Origin: JBBQXY01 sp051004815
GTDB taxonomy: Bacteria > Chloroflexota > Ktedonobacteria > Ktedonobacterales > Ktedonobacteraceae
Assembly: GCA_051004815.1 (NCBI GenBank)
Contig: JBPCJY010000263.1
Location: 1-5,693, forward strand
Direction of reading: 5' to 3'
DNA length: 5,693 bases
Shown: piece by piece, positions 1 through 5,652 of the stretch
How positions within the stretch are numbered: position 1 is the first letter of the stretch
Layout of the letters: the number at the start of each line of letters is the position of its first letter
Translations under genes and position numbers: made by a program
Notes under the pieces: model-generated
The model's database searches: none
What the model was told of the DNA's origin: nothing
Seen by the model: only the letters and a program-made list of their open reading frames with translations

Positions 1-21
1 TTTCGCAATTCCCATCCCCAG

Positions 22-97
22 CCCCCTGTCATCTTGAGCACAGCGAAGAGTTTTTTGTGGCACGGAGATTCCTCGCTGCTCCCAGAAGGACAGGGGG
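22..97. repeat. Imperfect inverted repeat, probable dispersed palindromic element (degenerate copy)
   Basis: Two 28-base arms (22-49 and 70-97) are reverse complements at 20 of 28 positions. The outermost nine bases (CCCCCTGTC) and an inner CAGCGA block match exactly. They flank a 20-base loop with a T run. The left arm carries a TGTCAT..TGAGC..CAGCGAAG core. From memory, this resembles short palindromic repeats scattered between genes in several bacterial lineages, and the mismatches suggest an old, decaying copy. It lies about 140 bases upstream of the first gene. It could also fold as an RNA hairpin and end transcription from the left, but no clean T run follows it. Confidence in the inverted repeat is high; membership of a repeat family is inferred. 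Confidence 0.6.
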
Positions 98-227
98 GGA
101 CGGGCGACCAAGAGAGAAGGGGCACAAGCCGATGAACTCCTCCTCCATGTGATATTTCGTGTGCTACATATCGTAATATTCTATGTCCCCGCGCGATGAA
201 AAAAGTGTGTCCATTCCATGCTGAAAC

Positions 228-231
228 GGAG
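228..231 (+). promoter_or_regulatory. Ribosome binding site that decides the lipoprotein start
   Basis: GGAG lies 8 bases before the ATG at 240, which is ideal spacing. The TTG at 234 is only 2 bases away and the ATG at 249 is 17 away, so 240 is preferred. The region before it (98-227) is non-coding. It contains AT-rich stretches such as TAATAT at 174-179, but I could not find a convincing -35/-10 pair. Confidence 0.6.
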
Positions 232-239
232 CTTTGCTG

Positions 240-1766
240 ATGTATCCCATGAGAGAGCAGGTCAGATGCTGGCTGGTAGCACTTGGCTTACTCTGCCTGA
301 TGGTAGCCGGGTGTGTACCATTCACTATCAATGTGGCTCCGCAAGCGACGGCGAGGCCTGACTACTCTTTGCAGGGTGGTGGCCCATGTGTTCGCCTGGG
401 TGCTCATCCACACGCGCCGTACAGCGATGTCCAGGTGAGCCAGGATAGTTATCTGGCGCATAGTGAGCCGATGCTGGCAGAAGACCCGCAAAATCCACTG
501 CACCTCGTCGGTGGCTCCAAATTCTTCACTGACCCTGCGCATTATCGCTTTCAGATTGGCTATTACGCCTCCTTCGATGGCGGCTGCAGTTGGCGCGATG
601 GCGGTGTCCTCCAAGGGTTTAAGAGTACGATTCTCACGTCGGATATCTCTTTCGCCTTCGGCCCACATAACGTTGTCTACGCGGCCACACTGTTTTCTGT
701 TACGACGCTCACGGGCGGCAGCGGCATCGCGGTCTGGGCTTCGAGCGATGGTGGCAAAACCTTTGGGTTGCCAGTCAATGTTACCACCGATACGACGGGA
801 CAGGTTTTCAATGATAAGCCGTGGATAGCCGTTGATACAACGAAAGGGCCGCATAGTGGCGCGGTCTACGTCGTGTGGTCCTACGATCATGGTGCGAATT
901 GCGGCGGTGGCAATTTCTGCCAGCAAGACCTGGCCTTTTCACGTTCAATTGACGGAGGCAAGACTTTCAGCAAATTTCAAGTGATAGAAGGCCATGCCCC
1001 TTTCTGTAGCTATGACGCTCCCGGTCGCCCCAAACATTCAAACGCCTGTGATGAAGTTATCGGGGCCATACCTGTCGTCGGGCCGGATGGCACGATCTCT
1101 GTTGCATTTGCTTATATTGATCAAATCAGTAATACTATTCCTACCCTTATGCTGGTGGTCTCATCATTTGACGGCGGTATGACCTGGCAACCGCCTGTGT
1201 GGGCGGCTACCATTCACGATATCTACGGTCTATTTCCGCCGGAACGGTACCGCAACGAGTCGTTACCCGCCTTTGCCTGTGATCCCCGCACGGGCCAACT
1301 CTATCTCACCTGGTCGGATAAAGGGAAAAAAGATGCCGATATTCTGTTTGAAACCTCGACCGACCATGGACAAACGTGGTCGCAAATCATTCGCGCCAAC
1401 GATGATCCAGTGGGAAATGGCGCGAACCAGTTTCAGCCCCAATTGGCGGTCGCGCCCAATGGTGTGGTGACTATCTCGTTTTTCGATACACGCATGGACG
1501 CGCAGCACAAGCTGATTGACGTCTATTTGGCCCAATCCGTTGACCATGGCGTGTCATTTCTATCCAATGTTCGCGTAACCACACAAAGCTGGGATCCGGC
1601 AGTCAAAGCTCCTATCGACGGCAATGGGCTACAGTTCATCGGCGATTATCAAGGATTGGCCACCGACAACGCCTTTGCTCACCCTTTTTGGAACGACACC
1701 CGCACGGGGTCACAACAGATTTTTACGGCGGCAGTACCCAGTGCGCAACCGCGGGGGAGCGATTGA
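240..1766 (+). CDS. Secreted Asp-box (BNR/sialidase-fold) beta-propeller lipoprotein
   Basis: This encodes 508 residues from the ATG at 240. A short basic N-terminus is followed by a hydrophobic stretch and a lipobox, LMVAGC, with Cys25 as the predicted lipidated residue after signal peptidase II cleavage, so the protein should be anchored outside the membrane. Six Asp-box motifs (S/T-x-D-x-G-x-T/S-W/F) sit near residues 111-118, 168-175, 236-243, 309-316, 373-380 and 433-440. Their spacing of about 57-73 residues is what one expects of a six-bladed sialidase-type propeller. Two DTR motifs occur near residues 416-418 and 486-488, and a GDYQGLA segment near 468-474 resembles the C-terminal part of proteins annotated as exo-alpha-sialidase-like. 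Seven further cysteines in the exported part could form disulfides. I see no clear sialidase catalytic set, so glycan hydrolysis is not established; it may only bind a ligand. No operon partner is evident: a hairpin and a new promoter follow. Confidence 0.85.
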   Translation: MYPMREQVRCWLVALGLLCLMVAGCVPFTINVAPQATARPDYSLQGGGPCVRLGAHPHAPYSDVQVSQDSYLAHSEPMLAEDPQNPLHLVGGSKFFTDPAHYRFQIGYYASFDGGCSWRDGGVLQGFKSTILTSDISFAFGPHNVVYAATLFSVTTLTGGSGIAVWASSDGGKTFGLPVNVTTDTTGQVFNDKPWIAVDTTKGPHSGAVYVVWSYDHGANCGGGNFCQQDLAFSRSIDGGKTFSKFQVIEGHAPFCSYDAPGRPKHSNACDEVIGAIPVVGPDGTISVAFAYIDQISNTIPTLMLVVSSFDGGMTWQPPVWAATIHDIYGLFPPERYRNESLPAFACDPRTGQLYLTWSDKGKKDADILFETSTDHGQTWSQIIRANDDPVGNGANQFQPQLAVAPNGVVTISFFDTRMDAQHKLIDVYLAQSVDHGVSFLSNVRVTTQSWDPAVKAPIDGNGLQFIGDYQGLATDNAFAHPFWNDTRTGSQQIFTAAVPSAQPRGSD

Positions 1767-1777
1767 TGAGGAGTTGG

Positions 1778-1800
1778 GGCTGGCGGGTGCTCTGCCAGCC
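1778..1800 (+). terminator. Hairpin after the lipoprotein gene, probable terminator
   Basis: GGCTGGC (1778-1784) and GCCAGCC (1794-1800) form a perfect 7-bp GC-rich stem with a 9-base loop, which can be extended inward by a G-T and a G-C pair. It begins 11 bases after the lipoprotein stop. The following bases (ATTGTGTACTTT) are only moderately T-rich, so this is a weak intrinsic terminator or a 3'-end stabilising hairpin. Confidence 0.5.
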
Positions 1801-1801
1801 A

Positions 1802-1830
1802 TTGTGTACTTTGGCGAAATACGGTATAAT
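1802..1830 (+). promoter_or_regulatory. Sigma70-type promoter for the threonine ammonia-lyase gene
   Basis: A perfect TATAAT (1825-1830) is preceded by TTGTGT (1802-1807, matching the first three consensus bases) with an exact 17-base spacer. The predicted transcript starts near 1837, giving a leader of about 64 bases before the ATG at 1901. It sits directly after the hairpin of the previous gene, arguing for separate transcription. Confidence 0.6.
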
Positions 1831-1863
1831 CGTCACACTGAACATTACCACAAAGATCGTGGG

Positions 1864-1890
1864 CTGGTCCGCTGCTGGACTGAAAGGACC
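1864..1890 (+). promoter_or_regulatory. Leader with two alternative stems around the ribosome binding site
   Basis: The Shine-Dalgarno-like AAAGGA (1883-1888) is 12 bases before the ATG at 1901, which is somewhat long. GGTCC (1866-1870) can pair with GGACC (1886-1890), covering part of that site. The same bases can instead pair with GGAC (1877-1880). The two pairings exclude each other. Stems are short (4-6 bp including wobble pairs), so regulation by structure is only a possibility. Confidence 0.3.
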
Positions 1891-1900
1891 GTACCACGCC

Positions 1901-3178
1901 ATGCGTTTCGTCGAAAATGATCCAGCCACGAGAACTACTCGTGCTTCTGATGAGCATACCACTGTTACTATTGCCGATATCTGGGAAGCCCATAAGCTGC
2001 TCAAGCCGCGTCTGCACCATACTGCCCTGGAACCATCACGCACCTTGCGCGACCTCACGGGGGCCGATATCTACTTAAAAGCCGAGCATATGCAGCGTTC
2101 CGGTTCGTTCAAGGTACGTGGGGCGCACTATAAGCTCTCGCGCTTGACGAAGGAAGAGTATCGCTGTGGGGTGATTGCCGCCTCGGCGGGGAACCATGCG
2201 CAAGGCGTGGCTATCGCTGCGGCCTATTATGGCATCCCTTGCACGATTGTCATGCCGGAGACCGCGCCGCTCGCGAAAGTGACAGCGACGCAGGGCTATG
2301 GAGCGGAGGTTGTGTTACACGGCTTTACCTATGACGACGCCTATCAACACTGCCTGGACTTGCGGAGTGAAACAGGTGCGACCTTCATCCATGCCTTTGA
2401 CGATCCCGACATCATCGCGGGGCAGGGTACACTGGGCCTGGAGATGTTGAGCGATTTGCCCGATGCTGATGCATTGGTTGTTCCTATTGGTGGTGGTGGG
2501 CTGATCGCGGGGATAGCCATTGCCGCACGCGCACTACGTCCCGATATCACCATTATCGGTGTACAGGCGGCTGGTGCCGCGGGTTGCCGTGCCGCGCTGG
2601 ACGCGGGAGAGCTACAGACATTACCAACGATTATGACTATCGCCGATGGTATCGCGGTGAAGCGGCCGGGCGCATTGACGTTCTCGATTATTTCACGGCT
2701 GGTCGATGACGTTGTGGTCGTCAATGACGAGGCTATTATCAGCGCGGTGCTCTTCTTAATGGAACGCAACAAGATGCTGGTGGAAGGAGCAGGAGCCGTG
2801 GGCGTGGCCGCGCTCTTGAACGGTACCATCCAACTGTCTGGGAAAAAGGTGCTGGTGCCTTTGACGGGCGGCAACATTGATATCAATCTGGTGAGCCGTT
2901 TTATCGAGCACGGGCTGGCTGCCGCCGGTCGTTACTTTGTCATTCACACGCGCCTAACCGACCGTCCTGGCGAATTGATGCGCTTGCTGACCATTATCGC
3001 CGAAATGCGCATTAATGTGATTGATGTACGCCACCAACGCATTTCCAGTCATCTACCAATTATGCAGCGCGAGGAAACGCTGATACTGGAGACACGAGAT
3101 CGGGCGCAATGCGAACACCTACTGCAACGGCTGCGTTTGGATGGGTATGTGGTAGAAGAGGCACAAGCTCTAGAATAG
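1901..3178 (+). CDS. ilvA: Threonine ammonia-lyase (threonine dehydratase), PLP enzyme with C-terminal ACT domain
   Basis: This 425-residue cytosolic enzyme is predicted to deaminate L-threonine to 2-oxobutanoate and ammonia, the first committed step toward isoleucine or part of threonine breakdown. The fold-type II PLP core shows the Schiff-base lysine K71 in SFKVRGA (69-75), SAGNHAQG (95-102), the phosphate-binding GGGGLIAG (197-204), an EGAGA segment (295-299) and PLTGGN (320-325). A single ACT-like domain occupies about 345-425, beginning with VIHTRLTDRPGELMRLL, which suggests allosteric control by an amino acid or nucleotide. Core plus one ACT domain and about 400 residues fits the medium-length catabolic/biosynthetic class rather than the long two-ACT-repeat IlvA. 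The ATG at 1901 is chosen because it lies downstream of a good promoter and the homologous part begins soon after. An in-frame ATG at 1766, overlapping the previous stop (TGATG) with GGGGGAG upstream, would add 45 unfamiliar residues. Serine or another hydroxyamino acid could also be a substrate. The symbol follows the family; tdcB-like is equally possible. Confidence 0.9.
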   Translation: MRFVENDPATRTTRASDEHTTVTIADIWEAHKLLKPRLHHTALEPSRTLRDLTGADIYLKAEHMQRSGSFKVRGAHYKLSRLTKEEYRCGVIAASAGNHAQGVAIAAAYYGIPCTIVMPETAPLAKVTATQGYGAEVVLHGFTYDDAYQHCLDLRSETGATFIHAFDDPDIIAGQGTLGLEMLSDLPDADALVVPIGGGGLIAGIAIAARALRPDITIIGVQAAGAAGCRAALDAGELQTLPTIMTIADGIAVKRPGALTFSIISRLVDDVVVVNDEAIISAVLFLMERNKMLVEGAGAVGVAALLNGTIQLSGKKVLVPLTGGNIDINLVSRFIEHGLAAAGRYFVIHTRLTDRPGELMRLLTIIAEMRINVIDVRHQRISSHLPIMQREETLILETRDRAQCEHLLQRLRLDGYVVEEAQALE

Positions 3179-3185
3179 ATAGGCT

Positions 3186-3881
3186 CTAGCCTTGCGGGAG
3201 CAACGGTAGCACCCTTTGTTTCAGTTGCTCCACAATGCGCTCGATGGGACGGCTGGCGTCAAGTACCTCAAAACGATATTCCTTGGCCATGGCGTCGAAC
3301 TGGTCCAGCAGACTCGTCTGGTAATGCACAAAGCTCTCAAAGAGATCACCGCCCAGGCGCATATCCATGCCGGATTCCCAGTGATCGAAGCCACCGCGCT
3401 GCAAGACGCGTGGTATCAAATCTTCGACGCCGATGCGCAGATAGAAGATGATATCGGGCTTGATAGCCAGTCCATAGATTGAGCGAATCCACTTGGGGTC
3501 GGCACCGCGCACTAAGGCACGCGCCATCAACGAATAAATATAGCGGTCGGTCAGGACGATAAAGCCAGCACGCAAGGCGGGAATAATCTGTTTCTCGAAA
3601 CGATCAACAAAGTCGGTGGCGTAGAAAAGGTTGAGGGTAATGGGGCCAAGGGTATGACCCTCTTTCGCCTGCTTGAGACCCGCGCCAACCAGTTCCGAAC
3701 GGGTCATTTCCGTGTTCACTACGGCATAGCCGCTGCTCTCCAGCCATGGACGTAACAGGTTCAGTTGTGTTGAGCGTCCGACACCATCGGTGCCCTCGAT
3801 CACAATCAAGCGACCGGGCAACAGTTCCTCGCGCTCTTTTAAGTGGATGGCATCCATACCATAAAATGCAAGCTTGGTCAT
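3186..3881 (-). CDS. Thymidylate-kinase-like P-loop protein with Walker A Lys replaced by Arg
   Basis: This 231-residue protein belongs to the thymidylate kinase superfamily, which transfers phosphate from ATP to dTMP. Its P-loop reads EGTDGVGRSTQ (29-39): the invariant lysine of GxxxxGK[ST] is R36, encoded by CGC. That codon is several substitutions from AAA or AAG, so a single read error does not explain it. Other family features remain: YATDFVDR (87-94), IIPALRAG (99-106), the DRY motif in DRYIYS (112-117), and a LID-like segment with LQRGGFDHWESG (160-171). The TREPGG segment of standard bacterial Tmk is absent (TEMTRS here). It shares many blocks with the protein encoded just upstream, so the two are tandem paralogues, probably co-transcribed across a 71-base gap. 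Start: ATG at 3881 has GAGG 6 bases upstream; a GTG at 3899 lacks such a site. It may be a weak kinase, a nucleotide-binding regulator or a pseudokinase partner; dTMP kinase activity should not be assumed. Confidence 0.8.
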   Translation of the reverse strand: MTKLAFYGMDAIHLKEREELLPGRLIVIEGTDGVGRSTQLNLLRPWLESSGYAVVNTEMTRSELVGAGLKQAKEGHTLGPITLNLFYATDFVDRFEKQIIPALRAGFIVLTDRYIYSLMARALVRGADPKWIRSIYGLAIKPDIIFYLRIGVEDLIPRVLQRGGFDHWESGMDMRLGGDLFESFVHYQTSLLDQFDAMAKEYRFEVLDASRPIERIVEQLKQRVLPLLPQG

Positions 3882-3885
3882 AGGG

Positions 3886-3892
3886 TCCCTCT
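3886..3892 (-). promoter_or_regulatory. Ribosome binding site that decides the start of the downstream kinase-like gene
   Basis: On the minus strand this reads AGAGGGA, with its GAGG core 6 bases before the ATG at 3881. The alternative GTG at 3899 has no purine-rich sequence at the right distance. I see no clear promoter in the 71 bases between the two kinase-like genes (3882-3952), supporting a shared transcript. Confidence 0.5.
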
Positions 3893-3952
3893 CTACCACA
3901 AGTGTTGTGTTCGCCGTAAAAAAGTTATTTTGATGCCGTTCAGCAATTGTAC

Positions 3953-4711
3953 TTATCTGCCACTTTTCTCATGAGCATCGACATGCGAGGGGCGCATTTC
4001 GCGTGCCAGCCCTGCCCATGCCGCGTCCTGTGCGGACGAGCGGATACGCCGCACGCCCTGCAAATATGGCTTAATAATCTTCCTCATACGACGTTGCTGC
4101 TCTGGAATGGGTAGGGTCGCATCCATCACGGTCAACCCAAACTCATCCACCATCGCTTCATATTCATTGACAATGCGCTGTTGAAATAACTTGAAGCTTT
4201 CGTGCGGGTCATTGCTCAGGCCAAGGTCCAGGCCCGCTTCATAGTATTTGAGTTCTGTCCGCCCCGTGAGGATACGGCTGAGCGAGACCTCCAATGGAAT
4301 ACGGTAGTAGAAAGCTACTGTTGGCTTGACAGCAAATTGATACAGTTCGCGCACCCAGCGCTTGTCTACATTACGGGCAACATCGCGTGCGAACGCAGTA
4401 TAGATATAGCGATCAGCCAGAACAATCGCTCCCGCCTTGAGCGGAGGAATAATGTCGTGCTCCGTGCGATCAGCAAAGTCGGTGGCGTGAATCAAGCTAA
4501 AGGAGGTGGGAGTTAAAAGCTGTTTTTTCTTGCCTTTGCTGGTGGTCTTTTTGACCAGGGGGGAGGAATTCCACTCGCTAAAAAAGACGGTATAGCCTTC
4601 GCTAATCAACCACTGGCGCAGGAGCGCGATTTGCGTACTTTTCCCGGAACCATCAACTCCTTCTACGATAAAGAGGCGTCCAGGGTATTTGTGTAATCCA
4701 TATGTTTCCAT
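3953..4711 (-). CDS. Thymidylate-kinase-like P-loop kinase, canonical Walker A, with basic C-terminal tail
   Basis: This 252-residue member of the thymidylate kinase superfamily has an intact P-loop, EGVDGSGKST (17-26, K24). It also has the conserved HATDFADR (75-82), IIPPLKAG (87-94), DRYIYT (100-105) and a LID-like region with LTGRTELKYYEAGLDLGLS (148-166). In place of TREPGG it has SEWNSSPLVKK (45-55), followed by a lysine-rich insert, SKGKKK (58-63). The phosphate acceptor may therefore differ from dTMP, although nucleoside monophosphate kinase activity remains the default. Residues from about 218 on form a tail rich in Arg and Ala that the neighbouring paralogue lacks. The ATG at 4711 is the earliest possible start, because a TAA in the same frame lies 3 bases upstream. 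Its AAGGA is 14 bases away, a poor spacing that may mean weak translation. It heads a probable two-gene operon with the Lys-to-Arg paralogue. Confidence 0.85.
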   Translation of the reverse strand: METYGLHKYPGRLFIVEGVDGSGKSTQIALLRQWLISEGYTVFFSEWNSSPLVKKTTSKGKKKQLLTPTSFSLIHATDFADRTEHDIIPPLKAGAIVLADRYIYTAFARDVARNVDKRWVRELYQFAVKPTVAFYYRIPLEVSLSRILTGRTELKYYEAGLDLGLSNDPHESFKLFQQRIVNEYEAMVDEFGLTVMDATLPIPEQQRRMRKIIKPYLQGVRRIRSSAQDAAWAGLAREMRPSHVDAHEKSGR

Positions 4712-4771
4712 AAATTAATAAGGTATCCTTCTTCGCCATGTTGGGAGATGGTACGGAAAAGTTATACATGG

Positions 4772-4801
4772 ATTATCAAGGAATAGATAGGCCCTTGTCA
4801 A
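4772..4801 (-). promoter_or_regulatory. Sigma70-type promoter for the kinase-like gene pair
   Basis: Read on the minus strand, a perfect TTGACA (4801-4796) is followed after 18 bases by GATAAT (4777-4772, 5 of 6 consensus). Transcription should begin near 4765, giving a leader of about 54 bases before the ATG at 4711. Confidence 0.6.
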
Positions 4802-4827
4802 GAGTACGTTGTGCTATTCTTGATGAT
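4772..4827. promoter_or_regulatory. Nested dyad, candidate operator between divergent promoters
   Basis: The outer arms ATTATCAAGGAATAG (4772-4786) and CTATTCTTGATGAT (4814-4827) are reverse complements at 13 of 14 positions, with one bulged G. Their centre falls at 4799.5. A small palindrome, CTTGTCAAG (4794-4802), is centred almost at the same point (4798). CAAG/CTTG half-sites therefore recur four times. The left arm covers the -10 of the minus-strand promoter, the centre covers its -35, and the right arm abuts the plus-strand extended -10. Neither predicted transcript includes the dyad, so it should act as DNA, for example as a site for a dimeric or tetrameric regulator. No regulator gene is in the window. 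Confidence 0.5.
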
Positions 4828-4832
4828 ATACT
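4824..4832 (+). promoter_or_regulatory. Extended -10 promoter for the alpha/beta hydrolase gene
   Basis: TGA followed directly by TATACT (4827-4832) matches the TGn extended -10 element with 5 of 6 bases of TATAAT. No good -35 lies at 16-18 bases, which extended -10 promoters can tolerate. The predicted start near 4839 gives a leader of about 47 bases before the proposed AUC start at 4886. Confidence 0.45.
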
Positions 4833-4869
4833 ATCGGCAGAGAAGAGAAGACCTTTAGCAGGAGAGCAG

Positions 4870-4876
4870 AAAGGAA
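4870..4876 (+). promoter_or_regulatory. Shine-Dalgarno sequence pointing to an unusual start codon
   Basis: AAAGGAA lies about 10 bases before the ATC at 4886, good spacing for initiation there. It is only 3 bases from a GTG at 4879, which is in another frame, and 145 bases from the first in-frame ATG at 5021. A second purine block, AGGAG (4860-4864), lies further upstream. Confidence 0.5.
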
Positions 4877-4885
4877 CGGTGCGTT

Positions 4886-5518
4886 ATCGGACAGATTTTA
4901 CATATCAACATACCCACGCCGCTGGGACACCTGGAAGGGATTCTCAAGCCGGAAGAGCAAGGTACAGTTCCAGTCTATGCCGGGCTCGTCTGTCACCCAC
5001 ATCCGCTGGGCGGTGGCACGATGCATAACAAAGTCGTCTTCAAAGTAGCTCAACTCTTGCAAACATTGGGTATTCCCACATTGCGTTTCAATTTTCGCGG
5101 AGTGGGCCATAGCTCCGGCACCTATGACGAGGGACGTGGCGAGATGGAAGATGTGCGCTTCGCGCTGGAGTTTTTGAGTCGTCGCTACCCTGGGTTGCCA
5201 GTGATATTGGCCGGTTTCTCGTTTGGCTCTTACGTCGGGCTGCGTGTGGCCGCGATTGATGATCGGGTACAGGCTATGATTGGCCTGGGCGTCCCGGCCC
5301 GCTCGTTTGAAGGCGATACGCTGCAAGGGTGCCATAAGCCCAAATTGTTCATCCATGGCACCGAGGATGAACTCGCGCCTTATGGTGTGACGGTGAATTG
5401 GTTTGAGCAAGTTCCTGCTCCCAAGAGTCTGGTGGCTGTCGAGGGCGCGGATCACTTTTTTCAGGGTCGCCTGGAGGAAGTGCAAGCCATTATTGCTGAG
5501 TTTGTTAAAACTCTCTAA
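4886..5518 (+). CDS. COG2945-like alpha/beta hydrolase, apparent non-standard (AUC) start
   Basis: This is a probable cytosolic serine hydrolase of unknown substrate. Counting from the ATC at 4886 it has 210 residues, close to the usual family length. It shows LVCHPHPLGGGTMHNK (34-49), RFNFRGVGHSSG (67-78), the nucleophile elbow GFSFG with S112 (110-114), a likely acid D161 in HGTEDE (157-162) and H190 in GADHFF (187-192), giving a complete catalytic triad. The first in-frame ATG is at 5021 (residue 46). Starting there would remove the first strand and the HPHP motif, both coding-like and conserved in the family, so it cannot be the functional start. Between the in-frame TAG at 4856-4858 and 5021 there is no ATG, GTG or TTG. 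The ATC at 4886 fits the ribosome binding site and the expected N-terminus. Alternatives are an ATT at 4895, a sequence error (one base turns ATC into ATG), or a frameshift from the GTG at 4879. It is divergent from the kinase-like pair across a shared control region. Confidence 0.8.
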   Translation: MGQILHINIPTPLGHLEGILKPEEQGTVPVYAGLVCHPHPLGGGTMHNKVVFKVAQLLQTLGIPTLRFNFRGVGHSSGTYDEGRGEMEDVRFALEFLSRRYPGLPVILAGFSFGSYVGLRVAAIDDRVQAMIGLGVPARSFEGDTLQGCHKPKLFIHGTEDELAPYGVTVNWFEQVPAPKSLVAVEGADHFFQGRLEEVQAIIAEFVKTL

Positions 5519-5592
5519 AACTGGTGTCTGCTTTTTCTCGCTCCTATTCGTGCTGCTAGTAGATGATTACCCGAAATACTGTACACAACTGT

Positions 5593-5612
5593 CCTTTGAT
5601 ATAAGGTTTTTT
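5593..5612 (+). terminator. Weak terminator-like element after the hydrolase gene
   Basis: CCTT and AAGG form a 4-bp stem around a 6-base loop, followed directly by six T. The stem is short for an intrinsic terminator. A second small stem, GGGC/GCCC (5623-5636), lies just downstream. No gene was recognised in 5519-5693. Confidence 0.25.
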
Positions 5613-5652
5613 AGTTGCTTGTGGGCTTTTTCGCCCTCCGCTGCAAAAAACC
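5605..5652. repeat. 8-bp inverted repeat enclosing a small hairpin
   Basis: GGTTTTTT (5605-5612) and AAAAAACC (5645-5652) are exact reverse complements. Between them lies GGGC-TTTTTC-GCCC (5623-5636). The order, T run then hairpin then A run, is the reverse of a normal bidirectional terminator, so its role is unclear. Confidence 0.35.

Noticed and set aside
288..926. Long minus-strand frame inside the lipoprotein gene
   Set aside because: It lies antisense to a well-supported gene with signal peptide and Asp boxes; its translation is Arg/Ala-rich without motifs.
1688..1900. Lyase start at the TTG at 1688
   Set aside because: It lies inside the lipoprotein coding region and adds residues unrelated to the family; later starts have better support.
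1624..1920. Small plus-strand frame across the lipoprotein/lyase junction
   Set aside because: It overlaps the lipoprotein gene's 3' end, the terminator hairpin and the promoter, and shows no recognisable motif.
2344..2886. Minus-strand frame inside the lyase gene
   Set aside because: It is a low-complexity Ser/Pro/Ala translation opposite conserved PLP-enzyme motifs, typical of an antisense shadow.
3882..3952. Separate promoter between the two kinase-like genes
   Set aside because: Only weak -10-like A/T stretches are present without a matching -35; co-transcription is simpler.
4738..5028. Open reading frame on the plus strand before the hydrolase ATG
   Set aside because: It overlaps the promoters and dyad, reads through the conserved hydrolase N-terminus in the wrong frame and resembles no protein family.
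5021..5518. Hydrolase starting at the first in-frame ATG
   Set aside because: This would drop the HPHP segment and first strand that are clearly encoded upstream in the same frame, and no ribosome binding site precedes it.
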